Notes under the pieces: generated by a model | Database searches by the model: none | Told to the model about the DNA's origin: nothing | The model's input: only the letters and a program-made list of their open reading frames with translations | Shown here: piece by piece, positions 14,024 to 23,812 of the stretch | Position numbering within the stretch: the stretch's first letter is position 1 | Layout of the letters: each line of letters starts with the position of its first letter | Made by a program: the position numbers and the translations under genes | Source of the DNA: a virus | DNA length: 38,958 nt | Direction: 5' to 3' (one strand) | Virus record (IMG/VR): IMGVR_UViG_3300029258_001532 | Coordinates: 1-38,958 of that record

Positions 14024-15609
14024 GCAAATTAAACCCCGACGATCTGCGCCAATCCCAAAAGAGCGTAACCGAATTTATAATTAATACCCCGTTTTGCGCC
14101 TGTTTTTCCGGTATGGGTTTTGGTAAAACGGCGGCGGTAACCACGGCCATAGAAAAATTATTCCGGCTCGGCGAGATCCGAAAAGTGCTAATAGTTACCA
14201 CGCTACGCGTAGCCCAAAATACGTGGCCCGACGAGATCCAAGATTGGGCGCATACGTCGTATTTAAAATTTGCCGTACTAACCGGCAGCGCCGACAAGCG
14301 GTTAGCCGCTGCCAGGGGCCCCGAGCAAATTCATATAATTAATCAAGAAAATTTTGTATGGTTAGTTTACAAGGCCGGGCGCACCTGGCCGTATGATACC
14401 CTGATTTTTGACGACGCCGAGGGCTTGCGCAGCGCCCGCCGGAAATCGCCGGCAAAGCAAGCTATTTGCGTGCACCGGAAAACGTGCCCGCTTTTCGCGA
14501 CTGAAAAAACCGGTATTTGTGCGTTATCCATACCGGCGGCCCGGTGCCCCGCTTATAAGCCAATGACATATAGCGACGTTTGCGCCGTGCGCTGCCGGGC
14601 GTTTCAGCAAATACCGGATCGCCTGCAAGCCTGTATAACACTATGTAAAGACTTTAAAGCACCCCCGGCTCGCTATACTCGTTTCGGCGCGTTGTGCGCC
14701 CTGGCCCCGCAAATTGGGCGCTTGGTGCACCTTACGGGCACCCCGTCAAATAAGGCGCTTTTAGACTTATGGCCGCTTGTTTTCACTCTCGACGGCGGTA
14801 AGCGCTTGGGCCGCACTTATAGCCAGTATAAAAACCAATATTTCACCCGAAAACATAGCGGTTTCGGGTGGGATTTAAAGCCAGGGGCCGAGGCCGAGAT
14901 CCACGCGCAGATCCGCGATCTTTGCGTTGCCGTAGATAGCGAGGCCGAGCTTACACCATGCCACCACATTAACGAGATCGTCGCCCTGCCGCCCGAGCCG
15001 GCCCGCATGTACGCCGAATTTGAGCGAGATCTTATTATGGAAATAGGCGACGAGGAAATAGAGGCAGCTAATAACGGGGTATTAGCCGGCAAGCTCTTGC
15101 AGATTTGCGGCGGGGCCGTATATACCGGCCAGGATCGCGAGTGGGTGGAATTGCACAACGAGAAATTTAAACGGCTCGACGCTATACTTAAAAAGCACGC
15201 CGCCGAGCCCGTGCTAGTGGGCTATAATTTCGGCCACGAGCTCGCCCGGCTTAAAACCCGATACCCCCACGGGATCGATATAAGGGATAAGCGCGACGCC
15301 GTGCACGCGTGGAATAGTGGCGACGTGCCGCTTATGTTCGCCCACCCCGGCAGCGCCGGCCACGGGCTTAACCTCCAAAAAGGGCCCGGGCGCGTACTCG
15401 TTTGGCTTGGGCTTAATTGGCGGTTAGACTATAACAAGCAATTAAATAAGCGCCTTTGGCGGCCAGGCCAAGCGCAAGAGGTTTTTATTTATTACCTCAT
15501 AACCGAGGGCCGGGCCGACGTGCGGCTTATGGAGGGCGTGGCAAAATACGAGTGGACGCAAAACCAACTATTAGAAGCGGTTAAGATGGACGCTAAAAAG
15601 CGAGGTTAA
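14020..15609 (+). CDS. SNF2-like helicase with Cys-rich insert
   Basis: A 529-residue superfamily 2 helicase of the phage SNF2-like type. Motif I GMGFGKT is at 31-37, motif II is the unusual IFDDAEG (131-134), motif III is LTGTP (238-242) and motif VI is NKRLWRPGQ near the C terminus. Between II and III lies an insert with nine cysteines (150, 156, 167, 176, 188, 192, 205, 209, 226), much longer than in relatives where DE-S is followed closely by TGTP. It could bind zinc or an Fe-S cluster. Motif II has Asp where the catalytic Glu is expected. Probable role: DNA translocation or remodelling during replication and recombination. The ATG overlaps the nuclease gene by 4 bases. Confidence 0.9.
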   Translation: MSKLNPDDLRQSQKSVTEFIINTPFCACFSGMGFGKTAAVTTAIEKLFRLGEIRKVLIVTTLRVAQNTWPDEIQDWAHTSYLKFAVLTGSADKRLAAARGPEQIHIINQENFVWLVYKAGRTWPYDTLIFDDAEGLRSARRKSPAKQAICVHRKTCPLFATEKTGICALSIPAARCPAYKPMTYSDVCAVRCRAFQQIPDRLQACITLCKDFKAPPARYTRFGALCALAPQIGRLVHLTGTPSNKALLDLWPLVFTLDGGKRLGRTYSQYKNQYFTRKHSGFGWDLKPGAEAEIHAQIRDLCVAVDSEAELTPCHHINEIVALPPEPARMYAEFERDLIMEIGDEEIEAANNGVLAGKLLQICGGAVYTGQDREWVELHNEKFKRLDAILKKHAAEPVLVGYNFGHELARLKTRYPHGIDIRDKRDAVHAWNSGDVPLMFAHPGSAGHGLNLQKGPGRVLVWLGLNWRLDYNKQLNKRLWRPGQAQEVFIYYLITEGRADVRLMEGVAKYEWTQNQLLEAVKMDAKKRG

Positions 15610-15612
15610 AAT

Positions 15613-15831
15613 ATGATCGAATTGATACGGGAAAACCAAGGGGCCGGCCTGGCCGTAGAGGGCACCGCGCAAGAGCTTGATCAATTGTGTATTATGGCCC
15701 GGGCGGCTATGAAAAACGGCGATTGCGAGGGCACTAAAATTAAAAATACCGTAGGCGCAAAAATAAAATTTCGGTTTCGGCTAAAAGGCTACAAGCCCGA
15801 GCCCGACGATATAGACGATCTTTTAAGTTAG
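15613..15831 (+). CDS. Small protein with SSB-like DDLLS tail
   Basis: A 72-residue protein ending the replication operon. A helix (about 19-35, with Cys26) is followed by a beta hairpin (TKIKNTVGAKIKFRFRLKGY) and an acidic tail (PEPDDIDDLLS). The last five residues match the ends of the DUF2800 and DUF2815 proteins, although the DNA codons are not those used in those two. The tail suggests docking to a shared partner. No family recognised. Its stop overlaps the convergent holin-like gene by 4 bases. Confidence 0.75.
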   Translation: MIELIRENQGAGLAVEGTAQELDQLCIMARAAMKNGDCEGTKIKNTVGAKIKFRFRLKGYKPEPDDIDDLLS

Positions 15832-16034
15832 CCGGCGGGCTTGCTATTAGCGACAAGATAGATAATACCTAACAATTGCAAGATCGCCGAAGTCATGCCG
15901 GCGATAACCCAATTTTTGATCCCGTCGATCCTTTCGTGCGCTTTTATAGTGCCTTGTTTTGCCTCTATCATATCGCCCTCTAAGTTTTTGATCCTGTGTG
16001 CGTGCCCGCTATGGTCTAAGCAATGATCTTTCAT
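15828..16034 (-). CDS. XhlA-like small membrane protein, holin candidate
   Basis: A 68-residue protein: an N-terminal Cys/His segment (CLDHSGHAHRI), a coiled-coil helix (about 15-40) and one transmembrane segment (about 43-62, IAGMTSAILQLLGIIYLVA). That layout matches the XhlA/putative-holin group of small phage proteins. It ends the late operon, a usual place for lysis genes. The peptidase candidate lies elsewhere (3159-3530), so the lysis functions would be split. Convergent overlap of 4 bases with the replication operon. Confidence 0.7.
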   Translation of the reverse strand: MKDHCLDHSGHAHRIKNLEGDMIEAKQGTIKAHERIDGIKNWVIAGMTSAILQLLGIIYLVANSKPAG

Positions 16035-16073
16035 TTTCTGCCCTATGTAAGTACATGCCGCCCCCGGCTTAAT

Positions 16074-17018
16074 CTATTGTAACCTCAAATCGCGGAAACC
16101 GCGCACCCCTAGATCGACAAACCCGGCGCTAGTGTTTCCGTACATAGCTACGAAAATCTGCCGGCTAGTACCTACTATTATATCTATATCGCCGGATCCC
16201 GGTTCGGTAGACGCCGGGTTATAAGCCTCGACAAAAACGTAAGCCTCGGCATATATTACGCCGCCCGATACTAGATTAAGAGGTATAGAAAATAAGGTAT
16301 TATTGGAGTTAATAAGCCCTAGCGTTACGCCTTGCACCCTTATACTTAACTTGGCCTCTACCACCCTTTCCGGCAGCGCGTAACCTTCAGATAATACGGT
16401 TTCATTTAGCGTAACCGTTTGGTATTGGTTATCAAGTCCCGGGCTATTGGCTACTTGGATCTCGCGGTTTGTATACATATCGTTAGGGTTTATATAAACG
16501 TCGTCGCCGTTTTCGCTGTACATTTCTACCAAGTTAAAACTGCTAAAGGATCCGGCGTCTTTTGTTTTGAAAGCCCCTACATACCGCTTTTTAGTAAAGG
16601 TGCCCGACGATACGTTAGTGCCGCTTGGGTTATCGTCAAACATAATGTCGGTGGATCCGTCGGTGGGATTCATTATTATAAACATATAATACCACGTATG
16701 CGCGGCGACGGTAACCGCCGAGGCCATACCGCCAAACGATACGCCGTTACCCTGCGCCCACGTGTTTAGATTTTTCTGTATGGCGGTGTCTCTGTTAATC
16801 GGGAAACCGTCCGACGAATAGCACGAGCCGGGTTTAACGTTTACTATACCGTCGTAACCGCCTACGCTATTATTTACCGTAAACCCGAAACCGTGCACCC
16901 GGCGTTTAGTGGCGTCGCGTATGCTTTCGGTGTTTTGTTCTATCCTGTTTAGATCGTCATAGCCGATCCCGTCCGTAGTTACCCAATTAGTTTTTGGAGC
17001 TTCCCATATATCAGCCAT
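16074..17018 (-). CDS. Tail-tip or fibre protein (314 aa)
   Basis: A 314-residue structural protein. The N-terminal stretch PKTNWVTTDGIGYDDLNRIEQN is of the kind seen at the start of many phage tail-associated proteins, where it likely attaches the protein to the tail. The rest is rich in Gly, Ser, Asn and beta-prone segments with few charged runs, as in fibres. It follows the 683-residue tail protein in the late operon and is the last structural gene. Receptor binding is possible but no enzymatic motif is visible. Start ATG 17018 has GAGGG upstream. Confidence 0.75.
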   Translation of the reverse strand: MADIWEAPKTNWVTTDGIGYDDLNRIEQNTESIRDATKRRVHGFGFTVNNSVGGYDGIVNVKPGSCYSSDGFPINRDTAIQKNLNTWAQGNGVSFGGMASAVTVAAHTWYYMFIIMNPTDGSTDIMFDDNPSGTNVSSGTFTKKRYVGAFKTKDAGSFSSFNLVEMYSENGDDVYINPNDMYTNREIQVANSPGLDNQYQTVTLNETVLSEGYALPERVVEAKLSIRVQGVTLGLINSNNTLFSIPLNLVSGGVIYAEAYVFVEAYNPASTEPGSGDIDIIVGTSRQIFVAMYGNTSAGFVDLGVRGFRDLRLQ

Positions 17019-17021
17019 ATT

Positions 17022-19073
17022 TTACCCTCGTCTTAATTCTGCGTTGGCTTGTAGCGAGCCGTCGAAAGCTATAGTTTGCCTTTTTATTATAAAATTGCCT
17101 TTAGTCTCCACGGTGTCGCTTTTAAATTCTACTACCTCTAACGAATCGCCCACCGTTATTAACGTGGTGGCGGGCCATTGGATCGCAGCGTCTTGCCTTA
17201 ATTCGCCGTAACCGGTGATCAATTCGTCGGCCAGGGCTTGCGCCTGGGCTAACGTAGTGATCGCCTGATTACCGGTTAGGGCAAATTCGCGAGCGCCGTA
17301 TATGCTTATACTCGTGGTATCGTCTGCCGTTGTCTCGGTATTTTCCACTAGCGTATAAGGCCGCCCGGTTATAGATAGCGTAAAAGTATCGCCGGGGTTT
17401 CCGGTTACCACTAAATCGGCCCCGTTTGCGAAAGCCTCTGAAGAGGTTAAAACCGGCGTCCCGGTAACTTGCACAAGGGATATAGAAACGCCCGAGGCTA
17501 ACACCGGCGGGCTATTCCACCCTATGTAGAATGAAAATTCTGAAACGCCGCCAGGGATCACAAATTCCTGATCGTCGGGAAATACATCAGTAACGGCCCC
17601 TAGTGTGTACTCGGTGAAACCGACGCGGATCCGGTTAATAAGCTCGTCTAACCTGGGCTCGGATTGAAAATCGAAATAATCCGAGAGATCTAATTCTTGG
17701 TAGCTCTCTAACGTCGTAGCTAATCCCAATTTTGATCCGACGATTAACACGCCGTTACGGTTAACGTAGGCGTAAGTTAGCGTGGCCTCGCAAATATCTT
17801 TTACTATTTCCAAGTAGTTTTTAGTCTCAAAAGACATATCGTTCCAACTAGCACCAACGAGATCGGGGCTAACCTCCCACTCTAGATCGGGTACGTCGTT
17901 TCTAGCCTCGGTTAGCACGTCGTTTATAATAGTCGTTACGTTGCCGCTATAGTTATCGGAGCGTAAAAAATCTTTTTGGCTTAGCTTATAGGCAATGTCG
18001 TAGGCCGTGGTAGTCGTTACCATGCTATCGTAACTACTTATCCAATCCTTAGACCAATAAACGCCGTAAGGCATAAAGCCCACTTTTTCGCCTTTAATAG
18101 TTTCGACGATATAGCCGGGCAATTGGCCCGTATAATCCGTAGATCCCGCCGGCAGCACAAAGCCAAGCCATACGCGAATTTTTCTATTAGATAATAAAGA
18201 CGCCGCGTAGGGGCTTTCCGTATTACCGTAGGAAAAGCGGCGATCGGTGTTTAATATGGATATATCTAATTCATTAGCGGAAACGTTACCGATCGGGACT
18301 ACCCCCGTATCGCTATTAGTTTCCTCTAAAATATTAAGCTCTACTATATCGTCGCCGTAATATACGTCTATCAAGGTGCCGGAAAACTCGGTAATTTTTA
18401 CTATCGTATTCGGTGCGCTCCACTTGGAGATCTTTAGCTCTATTTTTGTTACGTCGGATATAGGGGAAAGATCGGCGGTGTACACTAATTCGGTGTTACC
18501 GGTTACGTTTAACACGGTGGGCCCGCCCGGGTGCGTAAACGTGATCGTAAAATCTACCGGGTATTCGTTGTAAAAACTATCACCGGCTACCGTTATTTGT
18601 GTGTAGGCCCTGGCGTCGTGGGTTACCTCTAACTCGGGCTCGGTGCCTGTAAAGTCGCCCGAGCCGTCGCCTACTAGCGCGGTGCCATACCACCCCATTT
18701 GGGGCTCGTTGTCAAGCTCGGGGCACGGGTGAAAATTGCCGTCGGCTATTAAGCCGCTATGCAAATACGCCCACTTTTCGCCCGACGCCGTAACCGCGTT
18801 ACCGGTTTGCCCGGTACGATCGATCCTGTTTACGTCGTTGGCAGAAACGACGCGGTTAAAATCTAATCCGCTATCGGCCCAGGTAATTTCTATACGGGCC
18901 TTAGCGCAGCGAAAATCCGAGGTAGCCGCTACGATATAGTCCGACGTGTAACCCTCTTCTAAGCCTATCCATTGGCCCCTAGATAACACCTCGGAAAAAT
19001 TGGGAATTGTCCCGCCCGAGTGGCCCACGCCGCCCGATAAAATACTTTCGTAGTCGCCTATTGTAACGGACAT
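17022..19073 (-). CDS. Tail tip / baseplate hub-like protein (683 aa)
   Basis: A 683-residue tail protein. The segment around 240-300 (ILEETN, then GNVSANELDISILNTDRRFS and SPYAASLL) follows a pattern common in siphovirus minor tail and hub proteins, where an ILEE...LN.DR.F stretch recurs. The N-terminal 180 residues are beta-rich and may be a carbohydrate-binding domain. The C-terminal part has beta sandwich-like segments and ends with AIQWPATTLITVGDSLEV, typical of hub proteins. The gene follows the 855-residue fibre gene directly (TAAATG). Exact position in the tail tip is inferred from gene order. Confidence 0.72.
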   Translation of the reverse strand: MSVTIGDYESILSGGVGHSGGTIPNFSEVLSRGQWIGLEEGYTSDYIVAATSDFRCAKARIEITWADSGLDFNRVVSANDVNRIDRTGQTGNAVTASGEKWAYLHSGLIADGNFHPCPELDNEPQMGWYGTALVGDGSGDFTGTEPELEVTHDARAYTQITVAGDSFYNEYPVDFTITFTHPGGPTVLNVTGNTELVYTADLSPISDVTKIELKISKWSAPNTIVKITEFSGTLIDVYYGDDIVELNILEETNSDTGVVPIGNVSANELDISILNTDRRFSYGNTESPYAASLLSNRKIRVWLGFVLPAGSTDYTGQLPGYIVETIKGEKVGFMPYGVYWSKDWISSYDSMVTTTTAYDIAYKLSQKDFLRSDNYSGNVTTIINDVLTEARNDVPDLEWEVSPDLVGASWNDMSFETKNYLEIVKDICEATLTYAYVNRNGVLIVGSKLGLATTLESYQELDLSDYFDFQSEPRLDELINRIRVGFTEYTLGAVTDVFPDDQEFVIPGGVSEFSFYIGWNSPPVLASGVSISLVQVTGTPVLTSSEAFANGADLVVTGNPGDTFTLSITGRPYTLVENTETTADDTTSISIYGAREFALTGNQAITTLAQAQALADELITGYGELRQDAAIQWPATTLITVGDSLEVVEFKSDTVETKGNFIIKRQTIAFDGSLQANAELRRG

Positions 19074-21641
19074 TTACGAGCGGCCCCCCGTCGTAATAGT
19101 GTAGCTAAACGCCGTCGTGCTGCCGTCTTGTTTCTTATAGCTGTATTGGTTACCCACGCGCACTACGTCGCCCTGCAAGGCGGCTATAAAAGCCTCGAAC
19201 ATTGTAACGATCGGGATAGTGTCAACGCTAACCGAGCCGCCGATCTGTGTTAGATTGGCGTCTATTGGCTCGGCTGCCGTTATAGCTGCCGCGCATGCCG
19301 TTTGCACGTCGGTGCTATCTATATTATTAAGCGCCGAGATCTGCGCCGGTATATCGGTGCCCGTATCTTGCAGGATCGCCGCTATGCTCGCGTTACTGGT
19401 TATCGTGCTATCCACGTCGCCGGTGGAAATATCGTTAAGCGCAGCAATTAGCGCCGGTATGTCGGTGCCGGTATCGGTTAAAATGTCGTCTAAGTGCTCA
19501 TCTACCGATCCGGCAGCCGGGGCCCCGCCCGTGGGCGCTAATTTCATAGCGTCGCGCACTTGCTGCGAAGTAAGGCCGGATCCGCCGGATTGCCAAGAGC
19601 CCGCGCCGTGATTAGCTGTTAACTCGGTGTCCACGTCCTCGGGAATGTCGTTTATATCCCCACTAAGAAGGGGCAAATAGTTAGCGGCGGCCTCGTCGTC
19701 CGAAATCGCGCTAACGTCTACCGTAGGGTATTGCGTGGCCGTGCTTAGCTTAACGGCCACGTCGAGCCACTCCCTAACGTTTACATGAAAACCCGTCGGA
19801 TCGGCCTGGCTTTGCGTTTTCCACTCGTCTACTGCATAGCCGGCTATGACATTAAAACGATCGGTATTAACCGTGGTGCCGGTAGAACTATCCCCAAGAT
19901 AGCCGGATCCCGATAGTGTGATCGTGCCGTTGTCGCAAGACGATTGTATTACCACGCTACCGCTTTTCATATTTATATAATAGTTGTCGGCTGCATCACT
20001 CTCGTTAACTATGTTAACCCGGCCAGTAAAGCCGGTAAGGTTATAAGTAGCGCCGGAAGGTGCGCCGTTAAGCGTTAGTGTGTTGCCACCGGTGGTATAG
20101 CAATCTATAAGGGTGGCGGTGTTTACGCCGTTCATAGTTGAATTAGCGATCTCACAACGGACTAACTTTAAAGGCGCGGCGAGGTAGTTATTACCCGATA
20201 CCTTGCAGTCCTCGATCGTAACCTCAGATGAGCCGGAAACCTGTACACCGCCGTTAACGGTTACGTTTATATTTCTAACCTTTGTTAGAGATAGGCTGCT
20301 AGTGCTATGCGTAGAGAAAACCGCGCCCGAGTCTAAACCCTCAATAATAAAGCCGTTTAAATTGCCGGCCACGCTATGATCAAACGTCCCGTTTTGTACA
20401 AATATTTTCTTGCCGCCGTGGGCAATGGCCAACGTTTCGGCGGCGTCCTCTTCGGTTACGGGGTTGTCGCTTGTACCGTCTACGCCTAATTCGGTGCCGG
20501 TGTTTGCCGCCGCCGTGGGATCGTAGAAAATACCGCCCTCGGGGTAATTGGCAAGGGGATCCGCTAATTCCACATTAAAGGCGCTTACGTCTACCGTAAA
20601 GCTACCGCCCGAGTTATCCGTTATTTTACCGTAACCGGTAAGTATAACGGATCCCGAAGTGCACGACGAATCTATTGTTATACTGCCGCCGGCCATATTT
20701 ATATAGTGATCTACTCCCCCGTCCTCGTTTTTAAGCGTCACCGTGCCGGTAAATTTTACCAAGTTAAAACTACCGGCGCTAACGCAGTCTAAAACCAATT
20801 CGGACGCGTCGGCATTGAAGCAATTAATTAAATTAGCCTCGCCGCTTTGCAATAAATTTACGTCGTCTCTAAATTCGCAATTTTCGAAACGCAGCGGCCC
20901 GTTATAATAAAAATTATCTACAACCGGTGTATCTATTATGCTTTCTTTAAACTGCACTAGATCGGTGCTATCGGCCAGTGCCGCAAAGTCTACGGCCACG
21001 GCTAGCTTAGATATTTTCGTAAAAGCTAGCGAGCTATTGCTTATAGTTGAAAGCGTGGAATTTGGGTTAATTCCTTCGAGCGAAAACCCCGCTAGATCGT
21101 TAGCTACGTCGCAGTCGAAAGTACCCTTAATAAATATTTTCTTGCCGCCGTGGGCTACCGACAAAGTTTTAGCCGCGTCCTCTTCGGTTACGGGGTTTTT
21201 ACTTGTGCCGTCCCTACCTAAAAGCGTGCCGGTGTTAGCCGTTGCCGCCGCGTCGTAAAAAATACCACCCTCGGGGTATTCCGGCAGCCCGTCGGAAAGC
21301 ATAAATTCCCGGTGCGCGATCTCTTCGTCGCTATCATCATATAACGAAATAGCAACGCGATCCGCGCCAGTAGCGAAAGCCCCGTCGGGCACGTCGGCGC
21401 GGAAAAGAAATTTATTTCCATCGGTAGCCGTGGCCGATAAATAGATCCCCGCGTTATTAGTGTGGGCCGTGGTTATGGTAGCTAACGCAGTCATGGCCGA
21501 CGTGGAAACCGTAAAGCTAGTACCGTCGCCCTCGGTAAATCGCGTATAAGAAAGCCTAAACTCGGTAATAGTTAAGCCGGCCTGGGCGAGCGCGAATAAA
21601 ACCGACTGATCGGTAGCCCCTTTTTTAATTGCGTCGATCAT
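19074..21641 (-). CDS. Tail fibre with duplicated beta-helix domain (855 aa)
   Basis: An 855-residue fibre. After an N-terminal beta domain (about 1-120), two related units begin YPEGGIFYD (about 122 and 366), share NTGT.LG.DGTS.NPVTEEDAA.TL and HGGKKIF, and have short repeated beta strands like a right-handed beta-helix. The unit length is about 244 residues. The C-terminal part (about 600-855) has repeated DTGTDIPA...AL..IS helices that look like a coiled-coil or knob. The start is at ATGA, overlapping the previous stop by 4 bases. Likely role: receptor or surface-glycan binding. No catalytic residues are evident. Confidence 0.78.
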   Translation of the reverse strand: MIDAIKKGATDQSVLFALAQAGLTITEFRLSYTRFTEGDGTSFTVSTSAMTALATITTAHTNNAGIYLSATATDGNKFLFRADVPDGAFATGADRVAISLYDDSDEEIAHREFMLSDGLPEYPEGGIFYDAAATANTGTLLGRDGTSKNPVTEEDAAKTLSVAHGGKKIFIKGTFDCDVANDLAGFSLEGINPNSTLSTISNSSLAFTKISKLAVAVDFAALADSTDLVQFKESIIDTPVVDNFYYNGPLRFENCEFRDDVNLLQSGEANLINCFNADASELVLDCVSAGSFNLVKFTGTVTLKNEDGGVDHYINMAGGSITIDSSCTSGSVILTGYGKITDNSGGSFTVDVSAFNVELADPLANYPEGGIFYDPTAAANTGTELGVDGTSDNPVTEEDAAETLAIAHGGKKIFVQNGTFDHSVAGNLNGFIIEGLDSGAVFSTHSTSSLSLTKVRNINVTVNGGVQVSGSSEVTIEDCKVSGNNYLAAPLKLVRCEIANSTMNGVNTATLIDCYTTGGNTLTLNGAPSGATYNLTGFTGRVNIVNESDAADNYYINMKSGSVVIQSSCDNGTITLSGSGYLGDSSTGTTVNTDRFNVIAGYAVDEWKTQSQADPTGFHVNVREWLDVAVKLSTATQYPTVDVSAISDDEAAANYLPLLSGDINDIPEDVDTELTANHGAGSWQSGGSGLTSQQVRDAMKLAPTGGAPAAGSVDEHLDDILTDTGTDIPALIAALNDISTGDVDSTITSNASIAAILQDTGTDIPAQISALNNIDSTDVQTACAAAITAAEPIDANLTQIGGSVSVDTIPIVTMFEAFIAALQGDVVRVGNQYSYKKQDGSTTAFSYTITTGGRS

Positions 21642-23809
21642 GTCTGGAAACCTCCCAAAAATTTTCTATTAAAATTGCCTGTTAGAGTGGTTATAACACC
21701 CGCCGCCGACGGGCTAAAATCGATCACCGCCATAGATAACTTAGCCTCGACGGTGGAATTATTACCCCTAACCATATCAATATTATTGCTAGCGGTTAGA
21801 TCGGCAGTAAATGCAAATTCGTCGCCGTCCTCTAGTGTATCCTCCGAGGCCACCATAGAGGGTTCTAACGACTGATGTACCACTATTGAGGTGTCGGGGT
21901 TTACGGTGGGCGACAATGTTTGACTTTCTGTGTCGCCGCTTTCTAAAGTATTTAGGTATTGATAGACTACGGCGTCGTCGGTAAATTCGACGACAAAAAC
22001 CCTATAATATATACCATGCGCTACCGCGCTATATTTTCTAAACGTGACCGTATTAACGTCGGTTAATTCTACGTTAATTATTTGATCGCCGTCGTTTGTA
22101 TTTGATCCGCTATCTCTAAGCGTACCCACTAAAAAAGTTTTTGCTAAAATAAAAGATCCAGCCGTATCGTCGGTAAACGATGTTGCCGCATCCGAATTGG
22201 TACCATTAAGCCACTGAACTTCACATTCATCATACTGAACCACTTGGATGCTATACGTGCACGCTATGCCGCCCGACGTTGCCCTTATTATGTCGCAGCT
22301 ATTAGAGTGCTCAAATTCGATACTTAAGCGCCCGTCCGAATCCAAAGCGGTTTGATTTACCGCGTAGTTCATCATTATAAACGATCGGTACCTATTAAAC
22401 GGGTTGGTAAACGTTTCGGTTTCTGCGGTTTCACCCGTCGCCATTGCTTGATTATTAAACCGCTCTACGGTAACGCCCGCGCTAAATTCGACTAATTGCC
22501 ACTCTATAGTAACGGTGCCCGATGAGCCGTATCTTGTAGCCTGTATATTAGTGGTAGAGGACATATAAATATTACAGTGCGTATCATCCGAGCCGGGCAC
22601 GTCGCTACCGCTAACTCTAACGCTCGTAAAAAGTACGGATTTAGATAAATCGACGGCGGTAACCGCTTGCCCTTGCGAGGTGCCCGACATTGTAAAGCTA
22701 CCGCGTTGGATATTATCTATTACAACGGCGGCGGGGGTGTCCGTTATTGCGGTGCGGGTGCCTTTAGTCGCAAAGGTAGCCGGATCGCCTTGGTTTCTCT
22801 CTAAAGCTAACCTTTCCGTTTCCGCACAAGAGGACATAATATACACGTCGTCTAAAAAGCCCTCAAAATCCGCTACGTCGTGATCGGGGCTATTACCTAA
22901 ACATATCGGATTATCATTATTTTTAACCGTATTTATACTAATATTGCCTTTCCATTGGCCATCAACATAGCACTCACAAGTACCGTTAAAATAGTGAAAG
23001 CCGTATATATGCCAAGCGTCGTCGCCTATAGATGAAAATGTAAGATCCCCCCAAACCGCGCCGTTACCGCGAACCCTTATAACCGTATCGCTACTATCTA
23101 ACCTTGATATTTCAAAACCGTCATCGTCGGCGGTATTTCCACTTTTATTAGATATAATTACTTGGTTACCTATTGGGCCCTGATCGTCCGTTTTCATTGC
23201 GAATTGAACGTAAAAAATACCGCCTAAATCAAAATCTACCAAATCTATATAGCTTGAACCGTCCCCGCTAAACTCTTGCCCGTCGAAAAATTGGCCCGAC
23301 GTTGCCGAGTGCGCGGGATCGCCGGCGCTCTGTTTTGTCCCGTCGTTATTATTGCCCGTCCTATCGTTTAGCGTTGTGCCGGTAGACTCCATACAATAAA
23401 CGCCTTTATACCGGGAAGCGTAAGCGTTATTCCTACCGTATGTATGGGTATCGGCTAGCGCCGTTTCCCTTGGCATGCCCCATGCGACGTGGATCACCGT
23501 ATCCACTGAATTAGATACGCTAGGTACTTGTACGTGTATCTCTACCTTAGAATTAGCCGGGGTGTTATCCAAATCAAAATTAACAATGTCAAAAGCTAGC
23601 GGCGTTAATAGGTTTGAATTACTATCGAAAAATCTAACGTCGGCACCGTCGGAAAGCGGGGCGTAGGTTCCATCCGCGTCTAAAAATTCGTCGGGTAAAA
23701 CGTGCTCAGTAACCTTAAAAGTAAAATCGGTAAACGTATGCTTAATCTTATCGGCGTCGATCGTTATCGTCGCGTATGATCCGTAATCCCTGGCGATCGA
23801 GTCGGCCAT
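21638..23809 (-). CDS. Tail fibre with DUF2341- and LamG-like domains (723 aa)
   Basis: A 723-residue protein. The first 120 residues resemble DUF2341 (DGADVRFFDSN, then VPSVSNSVDTVIHVAWG). Residues about 130-350 look like a LamG/concanavalin-type sandwich (YKGVYCMEST, DRTGNNNDGT, WHIYGFHYFNGTCECYVDG, GFLDDVYI). The rest is beta-rich with no assigned fold. Such lectin-like modules bind sugars, so a receptor-binding fibre or adhesin is likely. No lysogeny or toxin link is seen. Start ATG 23809 lies 3 bases after the stop of the preceding 86-residue gene, suggesting coupled translation. Confidence 0.78.
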   Translation of the reverse strand: MADSIARDYGSYATITIDADKIKHTFTDFTFKVTEHVLPDEFLDADGTYAPLSDGADVRFFDSNSNLLTPLAFDIVNFDLDNTPANSKVEIHVQVPSVSNSVDTVIHVAWGMPRETALADTHTYGRNNAYASRYKGVYCMESTGTTLNDRTGNNNDGTKQSAGDPAHSATSGQFFDGQEFSGDGSSYIDLVDFDLGGIFYVQFAMKTDDQGPIGNQVIISNKSGNTADDDGFEISRLDSSDTVIRVRGNGAVWGDLTFSSIGDDAWHIYGFHYFNGTCECYVDGQWKGNISINTVKNNDNPICLGNSPDHDVADFEGFLDDVYIMSSCAETERLALERNQGDPATFATKGTRTAITDTPAAVVIDNIQRGSFTMSGTSQGQAVTAVDLSKSVLFTSVRVSGSDVPGSDDTHCNIYMSSTTNIQATRYGSSGTVTIEWQLVEFSAGVTVERFNNQAMATGETAETETFTNPFNRYRSFIMMNYAVNQTALDSDGRLSIEFEHSNSCDIIRATSGGIACTYSIQVVQYDECEVQWLNGTNSDAATSFTDDTAGSFILAKTFLVGTLRDSGSNTNDGDQIINVELTDVNTVTFRKYSAVAHGIYYRVFVVEFTDDAVVYQYLNTLESGDTESQTLSPTVNPDTSIVVHQSLEPSMVASEDTLEDGDEFAFTADLTASNNIDMVRGNNSTVEAKLSMAVIDFSPSAAGVITTLTGNFNRKFLGGFQT

Positions 23810-23812
23810 ATA

